This document shows, piece by piece, positions 51,771-60,889 of a stretch of 64,000 bases of DNA. The notes under the pieces were generated by a model. It was not told where the DNA came from. It was given only the letters and a program-made list of their open reading frames with translations, and ran no database searches. Source of the DNA: CALDTK01 sp963837005 (GTDB taxonomy: Bacteria; Bacteroidota; Bacteroidia; Chitinophagales; Saprospiraceae); assembly GCA_963837005.1 (NCBI GenBank), contig CAWIMC010000001.1, positions 186,001 to 250,000 on the forward strand, read 5' to 3'. Positions within the stretch are counted from its first letter, which is position 1. Each line of letters opens with the position of its first letter. Made by a program: the position numbers and the translations under genes.

Positions 51771-51811
51771 CGATCGTAGGCCGCTGCTCTGTAGAGCGTG
51801 GCCTACAATCG
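51771..51811. terminator. Hairpin between rpmF and ridA
   Basis: CGATCGTAGGCCGCTGCTC pairs imperfectly (one bulge and two wobble or mismatch positions) with GAGCGTGGCCTACAATCG around a TGTA loop. It spans the stretch before the likely ridA start. No T-run, so its role (terminator or regulator of ridA) is open. Confidence 0.5.
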
Positions 51812-51830
51812 TTGTCATCGAACGCAGCCC

Positions 51831-52217
51831 TTGAAGACGATTTACTCCCCCCACGCCCCCGCACCCGTCGGACCGTACTCACAAGCGGTAGAGCATAACG
51901 GTGTGCTCTACTGTTCTGGCCAAATAGCCCTAGACCCAATATCGGGTCAACTCATCGCCACCGACATCGAAGCCGAGACTCGACAGGTGCTTGCCAACGT
52001 AGATGCGGTTTTGGCGGCAGCCGGCACCTCGAAGCGCAACGTCATCAAATGCTCCGTCTTCGTGATGGATATTGGAATGTTCGACCGGATTAATGCCGTG
52101 TACCAAGACTATTTCGGGGTTGATGACGCGCCAGCTCGCGAACTCGTACAGGTAGCGCGCCTACCAAAGGGGGCCAATGTCGAGATCTCCGTTTTGGCGG
52201 CTGTACCAAAAGCATAA
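51831..52217 (+). CDS. ridA: RidA family reactive intermediate deaminase
   Basis: About 128 residues from a TTG at 51831, where homology starts (KTIYSPHAPAPVGPYSQAVEHNG); a GTG at 51798 would extend it into the hairpin and is less likely. The RidA signature APxPVGPYSQAV and the end ARELVQVARLPKGANVEISVLAAVPK are present, with the catalytic Arg in VARLPKGANVEI. It deaminates reactive enamine/imine intermediates such as 2-aminoacrylate. Cytoplasmic trimer. Confidence 0.9.
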   Translation: MKTIYSPHAPAPVGPYSQAVEHNGVLYCSGQIALDPISGQLIATDIEAETRQVLANVDAVLAAAGTSKRNVIKCSVFVMDIGMFDRINAVYQDYFGVDDAPARELVQVARLPKGANVEISVLAAVPKA

Positions 52218-52252
52218 CCGTACTTTCCTTTGCCACCTCAGGTCCCACTTCC

Positions 52253-53863
52253 GTGAAAACTATCCTCTCCTGCATTCAGCCAACTGGCGATCTGCATTTT
52301 GGCAACTATTTCGGAGCGGTACAAAACTGGGTAGCCCTGCAGGCGAAGTACGAGTGCTTTTATGGAGTCGTCGACTTTCACGCGATCACGATGCCGTACT
52401 CGCCTGTCAAACTGAGGGAGGCGACCTGGGAGATCACCTTCAACCTGCTGGCTGCGGGCGTAGCGCCAGATAGTCTCTTCATTCAGAGTCTCATTCCGGA
52501 ACACGCAGAGCTCGCATGGATTTTAAACTGCTTTGCGAGCTACGGGCAACTCACCCGAATGACGCAGTTTAAGGACAAGTCGCAGCAAAACGCCGCGGGC
52601 AACGATGATTTCGTCAGCGTTGGGCTCTTCGACTACCCGGTGCTTCAGGCCGCGGATATTCTCATCTATCGCGCCGAGTTGGTACCGGTCGGGAAGGACC
52701 AGGAGCAACACCTCGAACTTTCGCGCAACATTGCTACTCGCTTTAACCAACAAGTCGGCAAGGAGTACTTTACGGCACCTGAAGCATTGTATACCGCTAC
52801 CCCGAAGATTGCTTCGCCCGCCGACCCGACGCGCAAGATGGGCAAGAGCCTCGGACCGAAGCACTACATTAACGTCTTCGCAGAAGAAGCTCAAATCCGC
52901 AAACAGATTCGTTCGGCCGTGACCGATACCGGTGATACGCCCGCCGGTGAGCTAAGTCCAGGTGTTAGCAACCTCTTGGCTCTCCTACGTGCGAGCGGCG
53001 AGGCCGACCAAGCTTCCCAATTAACTTATCAAGCGACAGCAGGCACGCTGCGTTACTCGGACTTGAAGGACGCCGTCGCCAACGCGCTCGTCGTCGTGAG
53101 CGCAGGGATGCGGGAGCGAAAAGCGCACCTTACCGCCGACAAGCGCTCGGTTAAAGAGCAGGTTAGGGCTTCGAGTGCGCATATTCGTCTGCGTGCGCAG
53201 GAGACCCTTCGCGAGGTCAAGGACTTGGTGGGCCTACAACAACCCCCGCTGATGAAGGTAATCTGCATCGGCCGCAACTATGCAGCCCACGCCGCTGAAC
53301 TCGGTAACGCCATCCCTTCGGAACCGGTAATTTTCCTCAAGCCGAGCACTGCCGTACTCACCGGAGGGAAGCCGTTCTTTTACCCAGAGTTTAGCCAGAA
53401 CATCCACTACGAGTGTGAGTTGGTCCTGCGGATCTGCCGCAACGGTAAAGCGATCGAAGAACGTTTTGCGCACCGCTACTACGATCAGGTAGGGGTGGGC
53501 ATCGACTTCACGGCTCGCGATCTCCAGGATGAGCTCAAGAGTCGAGGTTTGCCGTGGGAGAAGGCCAAAGCCTTTGACCATTCCGCGGTGGTTGGGGAAT
53601 TTCTGCCGGTGGAGGTTTTGCCGAAAGGCGCACCCATCGCGTTCTATTTACGTAAAAACGGCGCTTACGTGCAGCAGGGCACGACGGATCTCATGCTCTT
53701 TAGCTTCGATCGGATCATCGCAGAGGTGAGCCGGTATTTTCGCCTTCTCGATGGCGATCTCCTCTTTACAGGTACTCCAGTCGGCGTCGGGCCAGTGGCT
53801 AAGGGCGACCTACTCGAAGCGGGTATCGGCAAGATGCACCTGTTGAGCTGCCGCGTGAAGTAG
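52253..53863 (+). CDS. trpS: Tryptophanyl-tRNA synthetase (TrpRS) fused in frame to a FAH-family hydrolase
   Basis: 536 residues from GTG. Residues 1-330 are a complete class I TrpRS: signature TGDLHFGNYFGA (HIGH variant), LVPVGKDQEQHLELSRNIA, and KMGKS (KMSKS variant). Residues 335-536 are a complete FAH-fold hydrolase: KVICIGRNYAAHAAELGNA, NIHYECELVLRI (metal-binding acidic residues), VGIDFTARDLQDELKSRGLPWEKAKAFDHS, LLFTGTPVGVGPV. The linker is only QQPPL and the FAH part starts with an internal ATG (MKVIC). In the C5 run at about 53240-53245, four Cs instead of five would give a TGA overlapping that ATG (a normal coupled gene pair). I therefore suspect a base insertion, but the fusion cannot be excluded. 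Confidence 0.85.
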   Translation: MKTILSCIQPTGDLHFGNYFGAVQNWVALQAKYECFYGVVDFHAITMPYSPVKLREATWEITFNLLAAGVAPDSLFIQSLIPEHAELAWILNCFASYGQLTRMTQFKDKSQQNAAGNDDFVSVGLFDYPVLQAADILIYRAELVPVGKDQEQHLELSRNIATRFNQQVGKEYFTAPEALYTATPKIASPADPTRKMGKSLGPKHYINVFAEEAQIRKQIRSAVTDTGDTPAGELSPGVSNLLALLRASGEADQASQLTYQATAGTLRYSDLKDAVANALVVVSAGMRERKAHLTADKRSVKEQVRASSAHIRLRAQETLREVKDLVGLQQPPLMKVICIGRNYAAHAAELGNAIPSEPVIFLKPSTAVLTGGKPFFYPEFSQNIHYECELVLRICRNGKAIEERFAHRYYDQVGVGIDFTARDLQDELKSRGLPWEKAKAFDHSAVVGEFLPVEVLPKGAPIAFYLRKNGAYVQQGTTDLMLFSFDRIIAEVSRYFRLLDGDLLFTGTPVGVGPVAKGDLLEAGIGKMHLLSCRVK

Positions 53864-53870
53864 TAAGGTC

Positions 53871-53878
53871 TACCTTTG
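53871..53878 (+). promoter_or_regulatory. Bacteroidota -7 element TACCTTTG upstream of metK
   Basis: A perfect TAnnTTTG, about 28 bases before the metK ATG (53906). Confidence 0.55.
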
Positions 53879-53905
53879 CGCACCGAACGAAAATCGATTC
53901 CATCC

Positions 53906-55141
53906 ATGCCGTACCTCTTTACCTCGGAAAGTGTTAGCGAAGGTCACCCAGACAAAGTCTCCGACCAGATCAGTGACGCCATCCTCGACGCGTTTCTCTC
54001 GAAAGACCCCTCCTCGAAGGTGGCCTGTGAAACCTTCTGTACCACTGGTCTCGTCGTCGTGGGCGGAGAGGTAACCACGAGCAGCTACGTAGACATTCAA
54101 GAGACGGTCCGCAAGACCATCGAAAAGATCGGCTACACCGACCCGAACCTCCAGTTCGACGCTCGAAGCTGCGGCGTCCTAAACGCCATCCACGAGCAGA
54201 GCAAGGACATCTACCAGGGTGTGGTGCGCGACACTCCCGAGGAGCAAGGTGCCGGTGATCAGGGGATGATGTTCGGGTACGCCACCAACGAGACGCCGAA
54301 CTACATGCCGCTCGCCCTGGACATTAGCCACAGGATCTTAGAGGAACTGGCGGCCATTCGTCGCGAGGGCGACGCAGGACCCATGCCCTACCTCCGTCCG
54401 GATGCCAAGTCGCAGGTCACCATTGAGTACGACGACGATCATACGCCACTGCGCATCGATACGATCGTGGTGTCGACGCAGCACGATGACTTCGGCCCGG
54501 ACGACGCCTCGATGTTGGCGCGCATCAAGCAAGACGTTCAGACGAAGCTCATCCCGCGCGTAAAGGCACGCTACGAGGCCCAGGCCCAGCTCTTCGGCGG
54601 GGACATCACCTACCACGTCAACCCGACCGGTAAATTCGTGATTGGCGGACCACACGGCGATGCTGGACTCACGGGGCGCAAGATCATCGTAGACACCTAC
54701 GGCGGGAAGGGTGCCCACGGCGGCGGCGCTTTCAGCGGGAAGGATTCCAGTAAGGTGGATCGCTCGGCTGCCTACGCCACGCGCCACATCGCTAAGAACC
54801 TCGTTGCCGCAGGACTCTGCGACCAAGTGCTCGTGCAAGTCGCGTACGCAATCGGTGTCGCCAAGCCAGTCGGACTTTTCGTGGATACCTACGGCACGGC
54901 CAAGGTCGACATGAAAGACGGCGAAATCGCAGAGCGCGTCGCGAAGACCTTCGACATGCGTCCGGCAGCGATCATTAAGCGCTTTGGCCTCACCAATCCG
55001 ATCTTCAGCCCAACGGCAGCCTACGGCCACTTCGGTCGCGAGGTAGGAACCGTCACCTTCGACGAGAAAACCTACGATACGTTTACCTGGGAGCGCCTCG
55101 ACCGCGTCGAGGATGTGAAGAAGGAATTCTCGCTCTCGTAG
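53906..55141 (+). CDS. metK: S-adenosylmethionine synthetase
   Basis: 411 residues from the ATG at 53906 (homology begins PYLFTSESVSEGHPDKVSDQISDAILDAF). It makes SAM from methionine and ATP. Signatures: GEVTTSSYVDI, GAGDQGMMFGYA, the catalytic-site segment DTYGGKGAHGGGAFSGKDSSKVDRSAAY. Complete length. Several SAM-consuming genes lie in the window (pcm, the DUF62 enzyme), but metK is not in an operon with them. A strong terminator follows. Confidence 0.96.
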   Translation: MPYLFTSESVSEGHPDKVSDQISDAILDAFLSKDPSSKVACETFCTTGLVVVGGEVTTSSYVDIQETVRKTIEKIGYTDPNLQFDARSCGVLNAIHEQSKDIYQGVVRDTPEEQGAGDQGMMFGYATNETPNYMPLALDISHRILEELAAIRREGDAGPMPYLRPDAKSQVTIEYDDDHTPLRIDTIVVSTQHDDFGPDDASMLARIKQDVQTKLIPRVKARYEAQAQLFGGDITYHVNPTGKFVIGGPHGDAGLTGRKIIVDTYGGKGAHGGGAFSGKDSSKVDRSAAYATRHIAKNLVAAGLCDQVLVQVAYAIGVAKPVGLFVDTYGTAKVDMKDGEIAERVAKTFDMRPAAIIKRFGLTNPIFSPTAAYGHFGREVGTVTFDEKTYDTFTWERLDRVEDVKKEFSLS

Positions 55142-55166
55142 GCGTACCGACTCAGCTGAAAAACAT

Positions 55167-55203
55167 GCGCCCCCTGGACCTTTGCGTTCCAGGGGGCGCT
55201 TTT
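55167..55203 (+). terminator. Rho-independent terminator of metK
   Basis: GCGCCCCCTGGA / TCCAGGGGGCGC, a 12-pair perfect stem with a 9-base loop, followed by TTTT. Confidence 0.88.
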
Positions 55204-55259
55204 GTACAATGGGTATTGACGAGAGTCGCCGTACCGATACAACACACCACTTCCCGGCT

Positions 55260-56090
55260 CTAGTTCAATTTGTCCAGGCCTTTGACAATAATCGTTAGGA
55301 TGCCGCACTCCCGGTTTGGGGCGCGGCCGTCTCGTTCGAACTTATAGTCGGTAGCCTTGTCGAGAGCCTCTCGGACAGTGGCGGTTTCGGTAATCGTAGA
55401 TAGCTCTTTGTTCCACTTGACCGCCACGACGTTGCCTCGCTGGTCCACGCAGACATTAATCGAAATGCGGCCGTTGCTGCGTACCACGCTGTGAAGTTGT
55501 GGTCGGTACACGACGGCGCGACGGAGCACGCCTGTGCCGCTTAGGCCCTCACCTGCGTCTGCACGACCGCTTCCAGCGTCGCTCACGCTTGCGCCATCTC
55601 CGGCCTCGGGTGCGCCGGTAGAGGTTTCAGTGCCTGTCGATGTGCGATACGCGTCGCTTTCGCGGGTGCTCTGAGTAGTGGGTACATTAACGACGGCCGG
55701 AGCAGTGCTCGGCTTCGAGGTCGGCACTTCATCAGGTGTCGCCTCAGGTGACGTGGGTGTCGCAGTCGGATCCGTTAAGATTGTGGGGGGCGGCGCGGGT
55801 GAGGTCGGTAGAGATGCAGTGGGGGTACGTTGAGGCGCTGCTCGCTCTAGCTTGGCCTGCTTGACGTCGTTGCGCATCCGCTCACTGCTGCTGGCGTTGG
55901 CCGCTGTCAGAGGGGGCTCGCGAAAATCGAGTTCGACGAGAGTCTCGTAGGAGGACGGGGCGCGTTCTTGCGAAAGCAGAAACGGATAGATAAAGCCCCC
56001 GACCACAGCCCCGTGCAGGAGTAAAGCAAGTAAAAGGCCTTTGCGTTTGTCGGTGCGCTGGCGCGGGGAATCTTGGGGTGAGCTAGTCAT
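55260..56090 (-). CDS. TonB-like energy transducer protein
   Basis: 276 residues from the ATG at 56088-56090. One N-terminal membrane span (LLLALLLHGAVVGGFIYPFLL) after a basic stretch, then a long Pro/Ser/Thr-rich periplasmic linker (residues 60-180), then a small beta-alpha C-terminal domain (SINVCVDQRGNVVAVKWNKE, TATVREALDKATDYKFERD). This is the layout of TonB/TolA-type proteins, and the C-terminal domain resembles the AgmX/TonB fold more than the classic TonB box-binding form. Its partners (ExbB/ExbD) are not in the window. Confidence 0.78.
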   Translation of the reverse strand: MTSSPQDSPRQRTDKRKGLLLALLLHGAVVGGFIYPFLLSQERAPSSYETLVELDFREPPLTAANASSSERMRNDVKQAKLERAAPQRTPTASLPTSPAPPPTILTDPTATPTSPEATPDEVPTSKPSTAPAVVNVPTTQSTRESDAYRTSTGTETSTGAPEAGDGASVSDAGSGRADAGEGLSGTGVLRRAVVYRPQLHSVVRSNGRISINVCVDQRGNVVAVKWNKELSTITETATVREALDKATDYKFERDGRAPNRECGILTIIVKGLDKLN

Positions 56091-56320
56091 AAGGCAATGG
56101 CTAAACGGTGGTGTACCGGAGTGTCGTACAAAGCTGTGACGGATCGGTGGAGGCAATCGTGACCGAAACGACAAACTTTCCTTAAAGCTGGGTTAAGGCG
56201 AGTTGCACTGAGCGGTGCACGGACTCACGACAATAGGGCCAGAACCGTCAATTGTTGGTAGGCCTCGGGCAGTGTTTGCAACTACCCTCGTTGGTGGACA
56301 GTTGAGCGGCTACTCGCTCT

Positions 56321-56328
56321 TAATTTTG
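56321..56328 (+). promoter_or_regulatory. Bacteroidota promoter upstream of gcvP
   Basis: A perfect -7 box TAATTTTG with TTG at 56302-56304, about 16 bases upstream, and the gcvP ATG 26 bases after it. Confidence 0.6.
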
Positions 56329-56353
56329 CGCTGCTTTCCGCAATCCCAACCTT

Positions 56354-59233
56354 ATGCCTACTCCGCTACAGAGCTTTCACCGCCGCCACATGGGGCCTGA
56401 TCAGACCCAAATCAACGCCATGCTTACCAGCCTCGGGGTCGATAGCTTGGACGAGCTCATCAATCAAACCGTACCCAAGGCTATTCGCCGCACCAACGAG
56501 ATCGACGTGCCCGCTGCACAAACCGAGTTCGAATATCTAACGCACCTTAAAGCGGTGGCGGCTAAGAACCGACCTGATATTCGGTCGCTCATCGGACTCG
56601 GGTACTACGGCACGATCACCCCCTCGGTTATCGCTCGCAACATCTTCCACAACCCAGGCTGGTACACGCAGTACACTCCCTACCAAGCCGAGATTGCGCA
56701 GGGGCGCCTCGAAGCGCTGCTCAACTACCAAACCGTCGTTAGCGACCTCACCGGTCTGCCAATCGCGAACGCTAGTCTCCTCGATGAGGGGACTGCGGCT
56801 GCCGAGGCCATGGCCATGTTCTACAACCAGAAAAACAGACGGGTAAAGTCTGGCGAGCCGACCGCCAACGTCTTCGTGGTAAGCGAAAACGTCTTCCCCC
56901 AAACGCTGGATGTCCTGCGCACTCGGGCGCAGCCTATCGGCATAACGCTTCACGTCGGGAGTGTAGCCGAGGCCGACCTCGGGGAAGACGTTTTCGGTAT
57001 GCTCCTCCAATATCCGAGTGGCGACGGGCAGGTGCACAACATTGGACCGCTTTTGCGCAAGGCGAAAGAGGCAGGAGTTTACACCTGCGTTGCGACTGAT
57101 TTATTGGCCTTGTGTCTCCTCGAAGCCCCTGGTGCCTGGGGTGTCGATTGCGCGGTAGGCAACAGCCAGCGCTTCGGCGTGCCTATCGGTTACGGTGGGC
57201 CGCATGCCGCCTTCTTCGCCACGACTGATGAGTTTAAGCGCGTCATCCCGGGGCGTATTATAGGTGTCTCTGAAGACGCGCACGGGCGACCTGCGATGCG
57301 CATGGCGCTGCAAACCCGTGAGCAGCACATTCGCCGTGAGAAGGCAACGAGCAACATCTGCACGGCGCAGGCGCTCCTTGCCATCATGGCGGGGATGTAT
57401 GCCGTGTATCATGGACCAGACGGCCTGCGCGACATCGCTCGGACAGTGCATGCGCAGACAATCCGTCTCGCGGAGGCCCTCCAGGGACAAGGTTTGGAGC
57501 TGGCGGGCGACCAATTTTTTGACACGCTTCGCCTTGAAGTCACCGAGAAACGCCTGGGTGAAATTAAGACCCAGCTCGCGGGAAAATTTAACGCCTACCT
57601 GCACCTCAATGGAGACGACTCTTTCGTGCAGGTATCTGTCGACGAGACGCTCACCGATCAGGAGTTGGAAGCCTTGATAGCGGCTTTCGCCAAAACCGAC
57701 AGCGGCACCCACGCTGCGCCAGCCCTAAAACTAGCGGACGATGTCCTTCGCAAGAGCCCTTTCCTAACCAACGAGGTCTTTCACGCTCACCAGACGGAGA
57801 CCAAGCTCATGCGCTACATAAAGCGCCTCGAGAACAAGGACCTCTCCCTTACGCATGCGATGATCCCCCTCGGGAGCTGCACCATGAAGCTTAACGCGGC
57901 CACGGAACTAATGCCGGTGAGTTGGCCAGCGTTTGCCGATTTGCACCCCTTCGCTCCGGTGGACCAAGCCGCTGGCTACACGCAGATCTTCGAAGAACTC
58001 GAGGCCTACCTCGCAGATATCTGCGGCATGACCGCAACATCTCTCCAGCCGAACAGTGGTGCCCAGGGGGAGTACGCCGGGCTTACCGTGATTCGCGCCT
58101 ACCACTTCGATCGTGGGGACACCCATCGCAACGTCGCACTTATTCCAGAGTCTGCGCACGGGACCAATCCTGCGAGCGCTGTCATGGCGGGTATGGAGGT
58201 CGTCGTCATCAAGAACGACGACAACGGTGACATCAACCGTGCAGACCTCCGCGCCAAAGCCGATAAGTACGCCGATCGCCTCGCGGCGCTAATGGTCACC
58301 TATCCGAGCACCTATGGCGTCTTCGAGACGGGCATCAAAGATATCTGCGATGTCATCCACGAACGCGGGGGCCTGGTCTACATGGACGGCGCTAACATGA
58401 ACGCTCAGGTTGGCCTTACCAGTCCGGGACAGATCGGAGCCGACGTCTGCCACCTAAATCTCCACAAGACCTTCGCCATCCCACACGGTGGAGGTGGCCC
58501 AGGCATGGGACCAATCTGCGTCAACGACAAGCTCGCGCCGTTTCTCCCAGGTCACGTGCTCGTGAGCACGGGTGGTGTCAAAGCCACCACTGCCGTGTCA
58601 GCGACGCCACAAGGGTCGGCCAGCATCCTGTTGATTAGCTACGCCTACATCCGTATGCTCGGCCCCACTGGTCTCACCGACGCCAGTCGATTGGCCATCC
58701 TAAATGCCAATTACATCGCTCGACGTCTCAGCGACCATTACGATGTGCTCTATAAAGGCACAGCTGGGTGGTCGGCCCACGAGCTGATCATCGACTTGCG
58801 TCCCTTCAAATCCGTCGCGAGCGCGGAGGATGTCGCGAAACGGCTCATTGACTATGGCTTTCACGCGCCGACGCTCAGTTGGCCAGTGGCCGGTACGATG
58901 ATGATAGAGCCGACCGAGTCGGAGAGCAAAGACGAACTCGATCGCTTTTGCGATGCGATGATCGGTATTCGCGCCGAGATGGATGCGATCGCTCGGGGGG
59001 ATGCAGATGGTGAGGACAACGTTCTGCTCAATGCCCCGCACACACTCGCAGTGATTACTGCCGACGAGTGGGATCACAGGTATACTCGGTCTGCGGCCGC
59101 CTACCCGCTGGAGTACCTCAGGGAGGGACGCAAGTTCTGGCCGAGCGTAGGTCGCGTCAACCAGGCGCTCGGTGACCGAAACTTGGTCTGCACGTGCCCG
59201 CCGATGGAAAGCTACGCTAGCCAGGAGGGGTAG
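56354..59233 (+). CDS. gcvP: Glycine dehydrogenase (decarboxylating), P-protein
   Basis: 959 residues, the full single-chain P-protein (both halves GcvPA and GcvPB). It decarboxylates glycine with PLP as part of the glycine cleavage system. FHRRHMGPDQTQINAML at the start, LIGLGYYGTITPSVIARNI, the N-domain YTQYTPYQAEIAQGRLEALLNYQT, and the PLP lysine segment HLNLHKTFAIPHGGGGPGMGPICV in the C-terminal half are diagnostic. No gcvT or gcvH gene is in the window. An exact motif copy (57682-57696) encodes AFAKTD in a surface helix. Confidence 0.96.
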   Translation: MPTPLQSFHRRHMGPDQTQINAMLTSLGVDSLDELINQTVPKAIRRTNEIDVPAAQTEFEYLTHLKAVAAKNRPDIRSLIGLGYYGTITPSVIARNIFHNPGWYTQYTPYQAEIAQGRLEALLNYQTVVSDLTGLPIANASLLDEGTAAAEAMAMFYNQKNRRVKSGEPTANVFVVSENVFPQTLDVLRTRAQPIGITLHVGSVAEADLGEDVFGMLLQYPSGDGQVHNIGPLLRKAKEAGVYTCVATDLLALCLLEAPGAWGVDCAVGNSQRFGVPIGYGGPHAAFFATTDEFKRVIPGRIIGVSEDAHGRPAMRMALQTREQHIRREKATSNICTAQALLAIMAGMYAVYHGPDGLRDIARTVHAQTIRLAEALQGQGLELAGDQFFDTLRLEVTEKRLGEIKTQLAGKFNAYLHLNGDDSFVQVSVDETLTDQELEALIAAFAKTDSGTHAAPALKLADDVLRKSPFLTNEVFHAHQTETKLMRYIKRLENKDLSLTHAMIPLGSCTMKLNAATELMPVSWPAFADLHPFAPVDQAAGYTQIFEELEAYLADICGMTATSLQPNSGAQGEYAGLTVIRAYHFDRGDTHRNVALIPESAHGTNPASAVMAGMEVVVIKNDDNGDINRADLRAKADKYADRLAALMVTYPSTYGVFETGIKDICDVIHERGGLVYMDGANMNAQVGLTSPGQIGADVCHLNLHKTFAIPHGGGGPGMGPICVNDKLAPFLPGHVLVSTGGVKATTAVSATPQGSASILLISYAYIRMLGPTGLTDASRLAILNANYIARRLSDHYDVLYKGTAGWSAHELIIDLRPFKSVASAEDVAKRLIDYGFHAPTLSWPVAGTMMIEPTESESKDELDRFCDAMIGIRAEMDAIARGDADGEDNVLLNAPHTLAVITADEWDHRYTRSAAAYPLEYLREGRKFWPSVGRVNQALGDRNLVCTCPPMESYASQEG

Positions 59234-59275
59234 ACTTGCCGAGGGTTAGCGGGGCACGACTTCCACGCCTTTCGG

Positions 59276-60280
59276 CTACTCCAAGAGGCCATTGTCTCGC
59301 ATCCACTCGTCGCTAAATATCTTCTCGAAATACTTGTTGCCGTGGTCGCTCATGAGGGCGACCACGATGGCGTCGCTGGGAAGGGTTTTGGCGACAGCCC
59401 GAATACCCGCCAGCACAGCCCCGCTCGAGAACCCAACCAGCACTCCTTCGGTACGCGCCAAATCGCGGGCCTCTACCGCAGACTCCTTGTCGCCCACCTG
59501 TACCATCTGGTCGATCAGCTCGAAGTGGACATTGTCGGGGATGATGTTTTTACCTACGCCCTCCAGGAGGTAGGGCTTGATTTGGTTTTTGTCGAACTCC
59601 CCGGTGGCATGGTAGGCGGTTAGCACAGAGCCATAGGCATCGACGCCATAGGTGCGAACCAGTGGATTGCGCTGCTTGAGAAACTTTGCTACGCCCGAGA
59701 TGGAACCGCCCGTGCCCACCGGCGCAAAATAGTGCGTCACCAGCCCGTGGGTTTGCTGCCAAATTTCAGGTCCAGTAGTTTCGTAGTGGGCCTGCGGATT
59801 GCCGGGGTGGTAGTACTGATTGACGTAGACGGAGTCGGCGAGTTCTTGCTGCAGGGTCTTAGCGCGCTCGTAGTAGCTGCGGGGATCCTTGCTGTCTACG
59901 TTGCTCGGGCAAATCTCCACCTCTGCGCCCAGCGCTTTGAGGGCGTCGAGTTTAGCGACACTGATTTTATCGTTGGTCACTAAGATGCAGCGATACCCGC
60001 GAACGGCGCAGATCATTGCGAGCGCGAAGCCCGTGTTGCCGCTCGTCGTCTCGATGACGGTACCCCCCAAACAAAGCTCACCGGCCTCCTCGAGCGCGTT
60101 GATCATCGACACTGCGATGCGGTCTTTGGCGCTTTGCCCTGGATTGGCGCCCTCCAGCTTAGCGAGGACATCCACTCCGACGCTTTCGCTAAAACGACGA
60201 AGGCGGATCATCGGCGTATCGCCGATGCAGTCCAGGATGCTTTCTTTGACCGCGAGGGCGGGCTTGACCAATGTCTCCAT
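59276..60280 (-). CDS. PLP-dependent cysteine synthase family protein
   Basis: 334 residues from the ATG at 60278-60280; the longer upstream reading overlaps the Nudix gene region and has no homology. Fold-type II PLP enzyme: DCIGDTPMIRLRRF, PLP Lys in NPGQSAKDRIA, IETTSGNTGFALAMICAVRGYRC (phosphate-binding), and APVGTGGSISGVAKFL. These are the cysteine synthase / cystathionine beta-synthase hallmarks. The SAKDR form is slightly unusual (SVKDR in CysK), so whether it makes cysteine or acts in another pathway is open. Convergent on gcvP, with a 42-base gap. Confidence 0.9.
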   Translation of the reverse strand: METLVKPALAVKESILDCIGDTPMIRLRRFSESVGVDVLAKLEGANPGQSAKDRIAVSMINALEEAGELCLGGTVIETTSGNTGFALAMICAVRGYRCILVTNDKISVAKLDALKALGAEVEICPSNVDSKDPRSYYERAKTLQQELADSVYVNQYYHPGNPQAHYETTGPEIWQQTHGLVTHYFAPVGTGGSISGVAKFLKQRNPLVRTYGVDAYGSVLTAYHATGEFDKNQIKPYLLEGVGKNIIPDNVHFELIDQMVQVGDKESAVEARDLARTEGVLVGFSSGAVLAGIRAVAKTLPSDAIVVALMSDHGNKYFEKIFSDEWMRDNGLLE

Positions 60281-60424
60281 ATGCGGCGTGAAGGTAGCCG
60301 TGATAATTTTGGGCAACTCTTGGCGGCTTTCAACGTGCAGTCGGGCGATATTCGCCGCACCACCCCTTCTAACTCCATCCAGCACGCAAGGCCGAGTCGT
60401 CACTCCGGGATCACCACCGCACTT

Positions 60425-60856
60425 ATGGGAAAATCTAAACCTACGGTCGTCTTCAAAGCCAGACTCATCCTCTATGACCGGGGCCGGATATTGCTGTTGC
60501 GGCAGACCAGGGGAAACGGTGGAAATTATACGCTAGTCGGTGGCACGGTTGAGGCTACCGAGTTTGCCCGTGACTCCCTCGTCCGTGAGACTCGCGAGGA
60601 AGCGGGGATCGGGATCAGCGCGGCTCACCTAAGCCTCGTACATGTGCTCCACAAGCGTAGCAAAAGCGGGCACCGCGTCAACCTCTACTTTAAGGCTTCT
60701 CGGTACAAGGGGGTGGTCCAAAATCTCGAGGATCACAAGTTTAAAGCGGCGCAGTGGTTTCCGATCAATAAGCTGCCGGAGAATGTCACTGCGACCGTAA
60801 AGCAGGCATTAGAAGCCTACCGGGCAGGGAGGCTGTACAGCGAAGAGCAGAAGTAG
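60425..60856 (+). CDS. Nudix hydrolase
   Basis: 143 residues from the ATG at 60425. The Nudix box G-x5-E-x7-RE-U-x-EE-x-G-U is complete: GGTVEATEFARDSLVRETREEAGIGI. The rest (LILYDRGRILLLRQTR, then VHVLHKRSKSGHRVNLYFKA) is a small alpha/beta Nudix domain. It hydrolyses a nucleoside diphosphate linked to some moiety; the substrate is unknown. It diverges from the cysteine synthase gene, with a 144-base intergenic space. Confidence 0.9.
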   Translation: MGKSKPTVVFKARLILYDRGRILLLRQTRGNGGNYTLVGGTVEATEFARDSLVRETREEAGIGISAAHLSLVHVLHKRSKSGHRVNLYFKASRYKGVVQNLEDHKFKAAQWFPINKLPENVTATVKQALEAYRAGRLYSEEQK

Positions 60857-60859
60857 GTC

Positions 60860-60874
60860 GGCTTTCGCCAAAAC
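60860..60874 (-). repeat. Dispersed mini-hairpin element, intergenic exact copy
   Basis: Exact GGCTTTCGCCAAAAC on the plus strand, 4 bases after the Nudix stop and 16 before the end of the convergent DUF2279 gene. Confidence 0.8.
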
Positions 60875-60889
60875 TTCCCACAGAGCTCA

